A DNA stretch of 64,000 nucleotides from Corynebacterium kalidii. Lineage in GTDB: Bacteria; Actinomycetota; Actinomycetes; Mycobacteriales; Mycobacteriaceae. A program made the position numbers and the translations under genes. Under the pieces are notes generated by a model. It did no database searches, was not told the DNA's origin, and saw nothing but the letters and a program-made list of their open reading frames with translations. The stretch covers positions 124,001-188,000 of the forward strand of contig NZ_JALIEA010000012.1 of assembly GCF_022869005.1 (NCBI RefSeq). Reading direction: 5' to 3'. Shown piece by piece: positions 10,874 to 19,466 of this stretch. Within the stretch, counting starts at the first letter, position 1, and each line of letters begins with the position of its first letter.

Positions 10874-11701
10874 GTGACCAAGAACCGCCGACCGGACCAG
10901 CGTGCCGCACGATTCCCGGACAAGCCGCCGGAGCGAATCGGCGTGATGGGCGGCACGTTCGACCCGATCCACAACGGCCACCTGGTCGCCGGCAGTGAGG
11001 TCGCCGACCGGTTCGGTCTGGACGTGGTGATCTACGTGCCCACGGGGCACCCCTGGCAGAAGCGGGACAAGGTGGTCACCGCCGCGGAGGACCGCTACCT
11101 GATGACGGTCATCGCCACCGCGGCCAACCCCCAGTTCCTGGTGTCGCGGGTGGACATCGACCGCCCCGGCGACACCTACACCGTCGACACGCTCAAGGAC
11201 ATCCAGAGCCGGTACCCGGAGGCGGAGCTCTACTTCATCACCGGTGCCGACGCGCTGGAACGCATCGTCACCTGGCGGCACTGGGAGGACGTGTTCAACC
11301 TCGCGCACTGCGTCGGGGTCACCCGGCCCGGCTACGACCTCGCCGACGCCGGGGAGGCGCTGCGCAGCCAGGTCGACTCGGACCGGTTGAGTCTGGTCAA
11401 CATCCCGGCGATGGCGATCTCCTCGACCGACATCCGCGAACGCGCCGCCGACGGCCGGTCGGTCTGGTACCTGGTGCCCGACGGCGTCGTCCAGTACATC
11501 GCCAAGACCGCCCTGTACCGTCGGCGCAGCCGCGACAGCCACGGCGGGTTGCCGTGGGCGCTCAGCGATACCGGGGACGGGGTCGTCGACGGTGCGGACG
11601 TCCCGGGCGCGGATGTGGCGGGCTCGGACGTGGCGGCGGAGCCGGACGTGGACTGGAATCCGGACGGGGACGGCGACCGTTTCCCCGACGGGTGGTTCTG
11701 A
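10874..11701 (+). CDS. nadD: Nicotinate-nucleotide adenylyltransferase
   Basis: Couples nicotinate mononucleotide with ATP to give deamido-NAD in NAD synthesis. 275 residues. The nucleotidyltransferase motif [11 protein letters not shown] stands near residue 25, and the second motif ISSTDIRER near 190. The catalytic domain ends near residue 225; a 45-residue Asp/Gly/Val-rich acidic tail follows that the usual enzyme (about 200-220 residues) lacks. GTG 10874 is chosen because of the -10 element before it. Followed by rsfS and gpgP in the order known from mycobacteria (Rv2421c-Rv2419c). Confidence 0.93.
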   Translation: MTKNRRPDQRAARFPDKPPERIGVMGGTFDPIHNGHLVAGSEVADRFGLDVVIYVPTGHPWQKRDKVVTAAEDRYLMTVIATAANPQFLVSRVDIDRPGDTYTVDTLKDIQSRYPEAELYFITGADALERIVTWRHWEDVFNLAHCVGVTRPGYDLADAGEALRSQVDSDRLSLVNIPAMAISSTDIRERAADGRSVWYLVPDGVVQYIAKTALYRRRSRDSHGGLPWALSDTGDGVVDGADVPGADVAGSDVAAEPDVDWNPDGDGDRFPDGWF

Positions 11702-11816
11702 CACCCCGGTCCCGGTGTTCGGTTCTGGCGGGCAGATGCTGCGAATCGTCGTCCAGCTTGTAGAATCACTGGCGGAAAACATCTGCCCTCTACTCTCATG
11801 AAGGATCCGGCACCAC

Positions 11817-12311
11817 GTGACCGCTAGTTCCGACGCCATCAACCACGCGGGCATCGCCGCCCGTGCCGCCGCCGAGCGCCTCGCAGAGGACATCGTCGTC
11901 CTCGACGTGACCTCCCGTATGCCGCTGGCGGACTGCTTCGTGCTGGCCACCGGCGACAATGAACGCATGGTCGACTCCATCGTCGATGAGGTCGAGGAGA
12001 AGCTCACCGAGGTCGGCGTGAAGCCCCACCTGCGCGAAGGCCACCGGGACAACCGGTGGGTCCTGCTGGACTACGGCACCATCGTCGTCCACGTCCAGCG
12101 CCGCGACGAGCGCGAGTACTACGCGCTGGACCGTCTCTACCGTGACTGCCCGACCGTGGAGGTCGAGGGTGTGGAGCAGGCCGACCGTGGCTACTGGGCC
12201 AGCGACGTCAGCACCGAGGACCTCAACACCGACGCCGACGCCCTCTTCGCTGCACAGAGCGCGGCCGACCTGCCGCTGGCGGGCCCGGCACCCGACGAAG
12301 ACGAGCTCTAG
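11817..12311 (+). CDS. rsfS: Ribosomal silencing factor RsfS
   Basis: Binds ribosomal protein L14 and blocks subunit joining under starvation. 164 residues; the RsfS domain fills residues 10-115 with the typical VLDVTSRMPLADCFVLATG and RDNRWVLLDYGTIVVHV segments; an acidic tail follows. Start is GTG 11817, with AAGGA about 12 nt before it. A TAGAAT -10 candidate lies at 11761. The stop is 6 bp from the next start, so rsfS and gpgP form one unit. Confidence 0.94.
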   Translation: MTASSDAINHAGIAARAAAERLAEDIVVLDVTSRMPLADCFVLATGDNERMVDSIVDEVEEKLTEVGVKPHLREGHRDNRWVLLDYGTIVVHVQRRDEREYYALDRLYRDCPTVEVEGVEQADRGYWASDVSTEDLNTDADALFAAQSAADLPLAGPAPDEDEL

Positions 12312-12317
12312 GAGCTG

Positions 12318-13136
12318 GTGACGGTGCGCCCGGGAGAGTCCGGTTCTGCAGGCACGCCCGGTGGCACCGGCGGCACTGGCGGCACCGGTGTCGACGGTGT
12401 CGCCAGGGGCGGACGTCTGCCTGAACGCCGGCTGATCCTGATCCGGCACGGCCAGACCGAGTTCAACCTACGTGGACGGATGCAGGGACAGTTGGACACC
12501 CCGCTGACCGACGCCGGACGTGCCGAGGCGGAGGCCGCGGCCGCCGAGCTGGGCACCTGGCCGATCGGGACAGTGGTCAGTTCGGACCTGCAGCGTGCGC
12601 GCGACACCGCGTCACTGCTCGCCGAGGCCCTCGGCGTGGAGTACACCACCGACCCTCGCCTGCGGGAGACCGACCTGGGCGACTGGTCGGGCAAGGCCCA
12701 CGAGGACGTCGACTCGGTGTTCCCCGGCCAGCGTTCCCACTGGCGGCTGAACCCCACCTGGGCCCCGCCGAACGGTGAGACCCGGCTGGAGGTCTCGGAC
12801 CGCTCCGCCGCGCTCGTCGACGAGCTCATGGCCAGCGACGCCTGGGCCGGTGGTGCGGTGATGCTGGTCGCCCACGGCGGTACGATCTCGGCGCTGACCT
12901 CGCGTCTGCTGGGCATCCCGACCGAGCATTACCCGATGTTCGGCGGTCTGGGGAACGCCCGCTGGTCGCAGCTGGTGGCCCGGCCGACCGCCGACGGCGC
13001 CGGCGTCGGTGCCGACACCGACGCCGGGGTGTGGCGTGCGCCCCGCTGGTTCCTGGAAGGATGGAACGTCGGCGTCGCGGCCCCGGCGCCGGTGGCCGTG
13101 GCGAACGCGGATGAAGGTGAGGTGACCGGACGATGA
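12318..13136 (+). CDS. gpgP: Histidine phosphatase, probable glucosyl-3-phosphoglycerate phosphatase
   Basis: Histidine-phosphatase (phosphoglycerate mutase-like) enzyme. 272 residues with an N-terminal Gly/Thr-rich stretch of about 35, then LILIRHGQTEFN (catalytic His), ETDLGDWSG and VAHGGTI near 180. The position behind nadD-rsfS and before degV is that of Mycobacterium tuberculosis Rv2419c, the glucosyl-3-phosphoglycerate phosphatase, so that function is inferred from synteny; a broader phosphatase role is possible. GTG 12318 has AGGAG overlapping the rsfS stop. It overlaps degV by 4 bp (ATGA), so translation is probably coupled. Confidence 0.8.
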   Translation: MTVRPGESGSAGTPGGTGGTGGTGVDGVARGGRLPERRLILIRHGQTEFNLRGRMQGQLDTPLTDAGRAEAEAAAAELGTWPIGTVVSSDLQRARDTASLLAEALGVEYTTDPRLRETDLGDWSGKAHEDVDSVFPGQRSHWRLNPTWAPPNGETRLEVSDRSAALVDELMASDAWAGGAVMLVAHGGTISALTSRLLGIPTEHYPMFGGLGNARWSQLVARPTADGAGVGADTDAGVWRAPRWFLEGWNVGVAAPAPVAVANADEGEVTGR

Positions 13137-14371
13137 GCGTCATGGTGGTCACCGATTCCTCGGCGTGCCTGCCCCCGGCCCTGGCCGCGGAGTACGGCAT
13201 CACCGTCCTGGACTTCCACGCCGAAGGCGAGGGCGACGACGAGACCACGGCGGGGCTCGGGGCCCTCGAACTCACCGCCTGCTACGCCCGTCTGCTCGAG
13301 CGTGGCGGCGACGACGGTGTCGTCGCGCTGCACATCTCCAAGGAACTCTCGGGCACCTGGTCGTCGGCCTCGCAGGCCGCGGCGGTACTCGACGGGCGGG
13401 TGGAGGTCATCGACACGATGTCCGGTGGCATGGTCATCGGCCAGGCGGCCATCGCCGCGGCACGGTGCGCGGGCGACGGCGGTTCGCTCGACGAGTGCCG
13501 CGGTGCGGCCCAGCACGCCATCGACACCGGGCACCTGTGGCTGTTCGTCAACCGGCTGGACACCCTGGCCCGTGGTGGCCGGCTGACGGCCGGACAGCGG
13601 CTGTTGTCGACCGCGCTGGCGATCAAGCCGATCATGCACCTGGCGGGCGGACGCCTCGAACTCGCGGCGAAGACCCGGACCAGGTCGAAGGCGATGGAAC
13701 GCATGGTGACCCTGGCGGCCAACGCCTATCGTGAAGCCGCTGAGGCCCTGCTGCCCCCGTCCGAGGACGACGGGGACGGCCAGGACAGCGGTACGAGCGG
13801 GACGGGCGAGGAGCGCGAGAACCGCGATGTCCGTGACGACCACGACGACCGCGAGGACCACGATGTCCGCGACGATGCCGAGGCGGAGTCGGGGCCGGGA
13901 GAGCCGGCGGAGCCGTCGACCCCCGGGGAAACCACCGAGGGCACGGAGGAAGACACCCGGGAGTCAGACGACGAGCACGAACCGGAGGGGTCCGGCGACC
14001 GGCCACGGATCTTCAGTTTCGGCGGTCGTGACAAGTCGGAGAAGACCGACAGGGCAGACAAGCACGACAAACACGAGAAGCACGACAAGAACGACAAACA
14101 CGAGAAGAACGACAAGGCCGATAAGCCGGAGCATGAGCGGCTGCGGTTGCGTCGGCGTGGGGTCGACCAGGTCCCGTTGCACGAGCTGCCACGGGTGCCG
14201 ATGCACCTGGCGGTGCACCACAGGGAGGTCGAGGACGTGGCCGAGGAGCTGCGTGCGCACCTGCGGGAACAGCTGCCGGAGTGTGTGGTGATCTCGGTGG
14301 TGGACATCGGCCACTCCATGGCGGTGCACACCGGCCCCGGGGCGCTCGCGGTGTCGCTCGTCGAGGACTGA
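13133..14371 (+). CDS. DegV family fatty-acid-binding protein with 120-residue insert
   Basis: DegV proteins bind fatty acids and, in some bacteria, serve fatty acid kinases. 412 residues against the usual 280-290. The two DegV lobes are clear: MVVTDSSACLPP at the start, HISKELSGTW, TMSGGMVIGQ, and the C-terminal CVVISVVDIGHSMAVHTGPG. Between them, about residues 208-330, lies a low-complexity insert: first acidic (Asp/Glu/Gly/Arg), then a Lys/Asp/His repeat of the DKHEKHDKN type, coded at about 14035-14120. Without it the protein has family length. Overlaps gpgP by 4 bp; comEA follows after 139 bp. Confidence 0.9.
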   Translation: MSVMVVTDSSACLPPALAAEYGITVLDFHAEGEGDDETTAGLGALELTACYARLLERGGDDGVVALHISKELSGTWSSASQAAAVLDGRVEVIDTMSGGMVIGQAAIAAARCAGDGGSLDECRGAAQHAIDTGHLWLFVNRLDTLARGGRLTAGQRLLSTALAIKPIMHLAGGRLELAAKTRTRSKAMERMVTLAANAYREAAEALLPPSEDDGDGQDSGTSGTGEERENRDVRDDHDDREDHDVRDDAEAESGPGEPAEPSTPGETTEGTEEDTRESDDEHEPEGSGDRPRIFSFGGRDKSEKTDRADKHDKHEKHDKNDKHEKNDKADKPEHERLRLRRRGVDQVPLHELPRVPMHLAVHHREVEDVAEELRAHLREQLPECVVISVVDIGHSMAVHTGPGALAVSLVED

Positions 14372-14510
14372 GCAGGGTCTGAGCAGGGTCTGCCTCGGGA
14401 TGACCGTCCGGGCGGGTTTTCTCCACAGGGGGGCGGTTGTCCACAGTGTCCTGCGGCGACCACGGTCGGCGGCCGTCACTGTGTCCGGGCATGTACTTAC
14501 ATGGTGACCC

Positions 14511-15422
14511 ATGGGCGGAGACGCGGAAGACAGGACACCGGCACAGCGCCGGGGTAGCGGTATGCGACGGGCGGTGGCCGACAGGGTCGAGGCACTGACC
14601 CAGCCGGTACCGGGCCACGAGCTGGCCGATGTCCGCTTCGAGCGTCGGACCGTGATCGGTCCCCGGTCCGCCCGGATCATGACGGCGACGGTCGCGGCCC
14701 TGGTGGTCGCGGTGGGAGGGGTGATGCTGTTCAACGAGAATGGCGGTGACGGCGGCGACGGCAACGGGGATGTCGTGGCGGGACTGTCACCGACGGTGTC
14801 AGGGGCTCCGGAGGTGTCGGGGGACGCCGGCGTGGAGCTGGCGGGGGACACCGGGGACACCGGAGACACGGGAGACTCCGGAGACCCTGGGGAATCCGGG
14901 ACGACAGGCCGGGACGACGACGCCACGGACGGGGGTCCTGTGGTGGTGTCGGTGCAGGGGCTGGTGCACCGTCCCGGCCTGGTCACCGTCGAGGCGGGGA
15001 CGCGGGCAGGCGAGGTGATCGACCGCTCCGGTGGGGTCCGGGGCGACGGTCGTGTGGAGGGGGTCAACCTCGCCGAGCCCGTGGTCGACGGGATGCAGAT
15101 CGTGGTGGATCCGGAGGGCTCGCGGGTGCTGTACCCCGGGCAGCCGGCTGAACCACGGCCTGCACAGACAGGACAGACAGGGCACCCAGGGCAGGGCAGT
15201 GACGCCGGAGCGCCCGCCGACAACGCGTCCGGCACGGTGAACATCAACACCGCGGACGCAGCGACGTTGACGTCCCTGTCCGGGGTGGGGCCGGCGACGG
15301 CGGCGTCGATCATCGACTGGCGGGAGAACCACGGCGGGTTCGTCGCCGTGGAACAGCTCATGGAGGTCAAGGGGATCGGCCCGGCGAAATTCGGGGAACT
15401 ACGGGACCGTGTCACCGTCTGA
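14511..15422 (+). CDS. comEA: ComEA-like DNA-binding competence protein
   Basis: Membrane-anchored DNA receptor of the ComE uptake system. 303 residues: cytoplasmic N-terminus of about 55, one membrane segment (IMTATVAALVVAVGGVMLF), a low-complexity linker with a repeated GDT unit, an SLBB-like domain (VVVSVQGLVHRPGLVTVEAGTRAG), a second linker, and a C-terminal helix-hairpin-helix pair (VNINTADAATLTSLSGVGP ... GIGPAKF). ATG 14511 has no clear ribosome-binding site. The comEC start lies 14 bp inside its end, in another frame. A corresponding pair Rv2415c-comEC lies at this place in mycobacteria. Confidence 0.9.
   Translation: MGGDAEDRTPAQRRGSGMRRAVADRVEALTQPVPGHELADVRFERRTVIGPRSARIMTATVAALVVAVGGVMLFNENGGDGGDGNGDVVAGLSPTVSGAPEVSGDAGVELAGDTGDTGDTGDSGDPGESGTTGRDDDATDGGPVVVSVQGLVHRPGLVTVEAGTRAGEVIDRSGGVRGDGRVEGVNLAEPVVDGMQIVVDPEGSRVLYPGQPAEPRPAQTGQTGHPGQGSDAGAPADNASGTVNINTADAATLTSLSGVGPATAASIIDWRENHGGFVAVEQLMEVKGIGPAKFGELRDRVTV
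14844..14897 (+). repeat. 9-bp tandem repeat in comEA linker
   Basis: About six imperfect copies of a GGGGACACC-like unit, coding for GDTGDTGDTGDSGDPGES in the periplasmic linker between membrane anchor and SLBB domain. Confidence 0.7.
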
Positions 15423-17628
15423 GGCATCCCCCGGGCCAGTCCCCGGGCCAGTCCCCGGGCCAGTCCCCGGGTCAGTCCCCGCTGCACCGTCCGGGGTCTC
15501 CGCCGGGGTGCCCGGGCGGCCCAACCCCGATCTCACGCCGTCGCCCGGGACGGGGACACCGTGGACGGTGGCCGACCGCGACCCGGGGAGTCCCGAGGTG
15601 GTGCGGCGCCGCCGGGGCCCGGACCTGCGACTGGCGCCGGTGGCCGTGGTGGTGTGGCTGGCGGTGACAGGCACGGTGTTCCTGCGCACACCCTGGATCG
15701 CCGCGGTGGTGCTGGGGATCGCCGTCGTCGCCGGGGCGGTGCTGGTGTCCCTCGGACCGGTGCGGGCAGGCAGGACGGTGGCGGAGGGGAGCCGCCGGGT
15801 CGCCGTCCGGACCTGCGCCCTCGTCGCGATGGTGGCCGCCGCGTGGTCGGGTAGGGCGGCGTGGCTGGTGTCGCGGGTGGACCGGCATCCGCTGCGTGAC
15901 GGCACGACCCGCCTGGCGGAGACCGTCGACCTCGCGACCGCGCCGAAGCAGCTCGCCGGTGGGACCGTCCTGCTCTCGGTGGACGTCGAGGACCTGGGGA
16001 CCGTGCCGCTCTTCGTCGACGCACGCACCACGCATCCCGGCATGCTGGCGTGGCAACCGGGGACACCGCTGGCGGTGGAGGCGACCGCCGCGGAGACCGA
16101 CCGGCTGGCCATGGCGCCGGTCCGCCTGTCCGCGGTGTCGGCGCCGGAGCCCGTCGCACCACCCGACGGTCTGGCCGGAGTCACCGCGCACCTGCGCGCC
16201 GGGCTGCGGGACGCTGCCCAGGACCTGCCGGCCGGCACCGGCGATCTGGTGCCGGGCATGGTCGTCGGCGACGTCAGCATGCAGGACCCGTTGGTCCGGG
16301 ACCAGTTCCTGGCCACGGGTCTGACCCATCTGACGGCGGTCAGCGGGGCGAATCTGGCGATCGTGACCGGCAGCGTGCTGGTGCTCGTCACGGCGTGGGG
16401 ATGGCCGCTGTGGTCCAGGTACCTCGCCGCGTTCCTGTGCCTGGTCGCCTTCGTGCTGCTCGTCGGCCCGGAGCCCAGCGTGCTGCGGGCCGCGGTGATG
16501 GGGACGGTGGGCCTGGTGGCGGCGTTGTCGGCACGCCGGGCCCACGGGTACGCCGCTCTGTCTGCGGCGGTCATCGTGCTCCTGGGTGTCGACCCGGGGT
16601 TGGCCGTGGAGTACGCCTTCATCCTGTCGGTGGTGGCGACGGCGGGGATCGTGGCGCTCGCACCGCTGGTCACCCGCCGGATCCTGCAGTCCTGGACCGA
16701 CCGCAGGACGGCCCGGTGCGGTCGTCACCGTCCGCCGGCGCGGTGGCAGGCGATGCTCGTGGGCCTGGTGGCGGTGAGTCTGGCCGCCGACGTCGTGACC
16801 GCACCGGTGATCGTGCAGATGACCGGGGTGGTCTCGCCGACGGCGGTGCTGGCGAATGTGCTGGTGGGGGTGGCGGTCCCGCCGGTGACGGTGGTCGGGA
16901 TGCTCGGGGCGCTCGTCGCCGGGCTGCACACCGGGGTGGCGACGCTGGTGCTGTGGCCGGCGGCGCTGCCGGCGTGGTGGATCCTCAGCGTCGCCGCCGT
17001 CCTGTCGCGGGTCCCGGTGCTGCACACCCCGGGTGGTGCGGTCGCCGCAGCGGTGGTCGTCCTCGTCGCCACGGCCGTGGTGCTGGCGGTGGTGTCGCCG
17101 CGGTGTCGGAGGTGGGCGTTGGCGGGCCTGCTCGTCGCCGGGGCCTGGACGGCGGTGGGGGTGCAGCGTGGCGTGCTGGTGACCGGGCCCTACGCATTGG
17201 CCACCGACCAGGGTGCAGTCCTGGTGCGGGAGTGGGCCGACGCCCTCGGCGAGGTGGAGTGGTTCCTCGGTGTGCGGCAGTCGGGGACGGACGGGCCGGA
17301 GATCTTCGCACCCGACGGTGCCGGCGTGCCGGCGGTCGAGGTCGTGGTGCTGCCCGACGAGGCGGCGGTGCTGCTGCACGAGTACCGGGTCAACGCCACC
17401 CGCACCACCGACGGCGGTAGCAGTGCCGACGGTGCGGACGGTGCGGACGGTGCCCTGCAGCGTCCCGTCCTGTACGTGGTGACGGCCTGCGGGCAGAGCC
17501 GGGGGATGCCGAGCCGGACGCCCGCCGGTGTACCGGTGGCGTTCCCCGCACGCGACGGCACCGTGGTGCTCGGGCCCGGCGGGTTGTTCGCCGACGGGGA
17601 CACCGGGGTGGATGTCCGGTGCGGGTAG
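15409..17628 (+). CDS. comEC: ComEC/Rec2 DNA uptake channel
   Basis: Polytopic membrane channel that carries one strand of transforming DNA into the cell. 739 residues: a Pro/Gly-rich N-terminus with a fourfold PGPV repeat, two or three helices near 80-150, an OB-like exterior region, then the competence-domain signature (FLATGLTHLTAVSGANLAIV near 305-325) and many helices to about 570. The C-terminal 170 residues are soluble but lack the metal-ligand set of a clear beta-lactamase-like nuclease domain (no HxHxDH seen). The gene overlaps comEA by 14 bp. Confidence 0.88.
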   Translation: MSPSEASPGPVPGPVPGPVPGSVPAAPSGVSAGVPGRPNPDLTPSPGTGTPWTVADRDPGSPEVVRRRRGPDLRLAPVAVVVWLAVTGTVFLRTPWIAAVVLGIAVVAGAVLVSLGPVRAGRTVAEGSRRVAVRTCALVAMVAAAWSGRAAWLVSRVDRHPLRDGTTRLAETVDLATAPKQLAGGTVLLSVDVEDLGTVPLFVDARTTHPGMLAWQPGTPLAVEATAAETDRLAMAPVRLSAVSAPEPVAPPDGLAGVTAHLRAGLRDAAQDLPAGTGDLVPGMVVGDVSMQDPLVRDQFLATGLTHLTAVSGANLAIVTGSVLVLVTAWGWPLWSRYLAAFLCLVAFVLLVGPEPSVLRAAVMGTVGLVAALSARRAHGYAALSAAVIVLLGVDPGLAVEYAFILSVVATAGIVALAPLVTRRILQSWTDRRTARCGRHRPPARWQAMLVGLVAVSLAADVVTAPVIVQMTGVVSPTAVLANVLVGVAVPPVTVVGMLGALVAGLHTGVATLVLWPAALPAWWILSVAAVLSRVPVLHTPGGAVAAAVVVLVATAVVLAVVSPRCRRWALAGLLVAGAWTAVGVQRGVLVTGPYALATDQGAVLVREWADALGEVEWFLGVRQSGTDGPEIFAPDGAGVPAVEVVVLPDEAAVLLHEYRVNATRTTDGGSSADGADGADGALQRPVLYVVTACGQSRGMPSRTPAGVPVAFPARDGTVVLGPGGLFADGDTGVDVRCG
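15429..15477 (+). repeat. 12-bp tandem repeat at the comEC start
   Basis: Four copies of CCCCGGGCCAGT (the last with one change), coding for PGPV repeats at residues 8-23 of ComEC. In-frame 12-bp units could gain or lose copies without breaking the gene. Confidence 0.85.
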
Positions 17629-17677
17629 GCTTCTTCGGCACGGCACACGCAGGTGCCACAGGGAAGGACGGGACACC

Positions 17678-18253
17678 ATGTTCACCGCGTACGACCCCAT
17701 CGTCGGGGTACCGCAACGGATCGCCGTCGCCGGGGTGAGCGGGACCGGCAAGACGACGCTGTGCCGTCGGCTCGCCGCGACCATCGGCTATCCGTGGGTG
17801 GAGTTGGACAGTCTCTACCACGGTCCGGGGTGGACCCCGCGCGAGGAGTTCCTCGACGACGTCCGGGACGTCATCGCCGGGCCGCGCTGGGCGATCGAGC
17901 TGCAGTACCGCCAGGCGCGTCCCCTGATCGTCTCCCGCGCGGACACGCTGCTCTGGCTCGATTACCCGGTGCCGCTGCAGATGGCACGGCTGGTCCGTCG
18001 GACGGTGGGGCGGCGGCTGTCTGGCAGGGAACTGTGGAACGGCAACCGGGAGGCCCCGTTGCACACCGTCCTCACGGACCCGGACCATATCCTGCGCTGG
18101 GGGTGGACGACGAGGAACAAGCTGAAGCCCGTCATTCCCACCCTCGAGAGCCGATTCCCGGGCCTCCATGTCGTCCGCTTCTCCCGTCCCGGTGAGACGG
18201 AACGCTGGCTCCGGGCACTGCAGCGGCACGTGGGTGTCCGGCCCGACCGATAG
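17678..18253 (+). CDS. Small P-loop kinase (topology-modulation/adenylate kinase-like)
   Basis: P-loop NTPase of 191 residues related to the small adenylate-kinase-like or FlaR/topology-modulation ATPases; substrate unknown. Visible: Walker A AGVSGTGKTTL near 18-28, ELDSLYHGPGWTPREEF (the family's second motif), LLWLDYPVP and an Arg-rich lid (LVRRTVGRRLSGRELW). ATG 17678 is preceded by GGGAAGGA. The frame is open upstream into comEC, but only this start has a binding site. It lies between comEC and holA, with an independent promoter before holA. Confidence 0.8.
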   Translation: MFTAYDPIVGVPQRIAVAGVSGTGKTTLCRRLAATIGYPWVELDSLYHGPGWTPREEFLDDVRDVIAGPRWAIELQYRQARPLIVSRADTLLWLDYPVPLQMARLVRRTVGRRLSGRELWNGNREAPLHTVLTDPDHILRWGWTTRNKLKPVIPTLESRFPGLHVVRFSRPGETERWLRALQRHVGVRPDR

Positions 18254-18256
18254 ACT
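18251..18256 (+). promoter_or_regulatory. -10 element of leaderless holA
   Basis: TAGACT, then 7 nt, then ATG 18264. It overlaps the stop of the kinase gene. No ribosome-binding site is present. Confidence 0.45.
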
Positions 18257-18263
18257 GGTCCCC

Positions 18264-19244
18264 ATGGCATCAAGTTCCCGTCCACCGGCCCCGGTGAACC
18301 TCATCGTCGGCGCCGACAGCTTCCTGGCCGAACGGGCCCGGTACCGCATCGTCGCCGCGACCCGTGCCCACGCCGGGATCGCCGACCTGCCGGTCGACAT
18401 GCGCAAGACCTCCGAGCTCAACGCCGGTGAACTCGCCGAGCTGCTCAGCCCGTCCCTGTTCGCCGAGGACCGCATCGTGGTGGTCACCGGTGTGGAGGAG
18501 GCGGCGAAGGAGTCCGTCGCCATGATCGAGATGGCGGTCGCCGACCCGGCCCCCGGGGTGGTGCTGATCCTGCAGCACACCGGCAAGGGCCGGCAGAAGT
18601 CCCTGGTCACCTCGTTGCCGAAGAAAGGACCGAAGGGCGCTGTCGAGGTACACTCGGCCGCCGAGCTCAAGGGCCGGGAACGGCAGAGCTTCGTCGAGCA
18701 GGAGTTCCGCGACCACAAGGTACGCGTGACCCCCGACGTCACCGCCGCGCTGTTGGACTCCGTGGGCACCGACCTGCGCGAATTGGCCAGTGCGATCAGC
18801 CAGCTCGTCGCCGACACCGACGGCAACGTCACCGTGGACACCGTGCACCGCTACTACCAGGGGTCCGCGGAGGTCTCCGGCTTCGACGTCGCCGACCTGG
18901 CCATCGCCGGGCGCGCGGACCAGGCGCTGGGGTCGGCACGCCGGGCACTCCAGTTGGGTGTGCACCCGGTGCTGCTGGCCTCGGCATTGTCCGGCATGAT
19001 CGGTGACATCGCGCGGGTGCACGGGGCGCGGGTGAACCCCCGGCAACAGGCGGGGGAGTACGGGATGCCGCCATGGAAACTGGAGAAGACGGTCCGCTCG
19101 GCACGCGCCTGGAAGGCGTCGTCGGTGGCGGCGGCGGTGCAGATCGTCGCCGAGCTGGACGCCGGGGTCAAGGGCCACGCGGCGGACGCAGAGTGGGCCG
19201 TGGAGGACGCCGTCCGACGCATCGCGGCACTCGCCCGGGGGTGA
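18264..19244 (+). CDS. holA: DNA polymerase III subunit delta
   Basis: Clamp-loader subunit that opens the beta sliding clamp at the replication fork. 326 residues with the HolA/AAA-like fold: N-terminal VNLIVGADSFLAERA, DMRKTSELNAGELAELLSPSLFAEDRIVVV (clamp-binding side), and the C-terminal collar region DLAIAGRADQALGSARRALQLGVHPVLLASALSGM. ATG 18264 follows a TAGACT element by 7 nt. In mycobacteria rpsT lies next door; here about 23 kb of other genes intervene. Confidence 0.95.
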   Translation: MASSSRPPAPVNLIVGADSFLAERARYRIVAATRAHAGIADLPVDMRKTSELNAGELAELLSPSLFAEDRIVVVTGVEEAAKESVAMIEMAVADPAPGVVLILQHTGKGRQKSLVTSLPKKGPKGAVEVHSAAELKGRERQSFVEQEFRDHKVRVTPDVTAALLDSVGTDLRELASAISQLVADTDGNVTVDTVHRYYQGSAEVSGFDVADLAIAGRADQALGSARRALQLGVHPVLLASALSGMIGDIARVHGARVNPRQQAGEYGMPPWKLEKTVRSARAWKASSVAAAVQIVAELDAGVKGHAADAEWAVEDAVRRIAALARG

Positions 19245-19260
19245 GGACCCCACCCCCGGG
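19234..19260 (+). terminator. Hairpin at the end of holA
   Basis: 10-bp perfect stem (CCCGGGGGTG at 19234-19243 against CACCCCCGGG at 19251-19260), 7-nt loop, no U-tract. It includes the holA stop and marks the end of the conserved core block. Confidence 0.5.
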
Positions 19261-19301
19261 GACGACGTCGCCGCGGGGGTGGCCATGGGCCTGACCGGGA
19301 T

Positions 19302-19331
19302 TGTTCCGGTGGGAAACTGTATGCCGGAACA
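19302..19331. repeat. Inverted repeat before the monooxygenase gene
   Basis: TGTTCCGG (19302-19309) and CCGGAACA (19324-19331), 14 bp apart, in the 222-bp gap between holA and the monooxygenase gene. Either an operator with half-sites about two helical turns apart or a weak hairpin. Confidence 0.4.
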
Positions 19332-19466
19332 GTGATGTTTTCAGCGAGGTCGTCAGGGGAGGGGGAGTCTCCTAGCGTTGGCGGGGGCGACCGGGTGTGA
19401 CGCACGGCACATGCCGGTCGAGCATGTCCCCGCTCTCCAGTCCCGCGAACGAAAGGACACAGGTCC

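Noticed and set aside
14035..14120. Short regular repeats in degV as a CRISPR or satellite
   Set aside because: The repeat is codon-based (Lys/Asp/His/Glu), in frame and without spacers.
15472..17784. 770-codon minus-strand frame across comEC
   Set aside because: His/Arg/Pro-rich antisense translation; comEC on the plus strand is clear.
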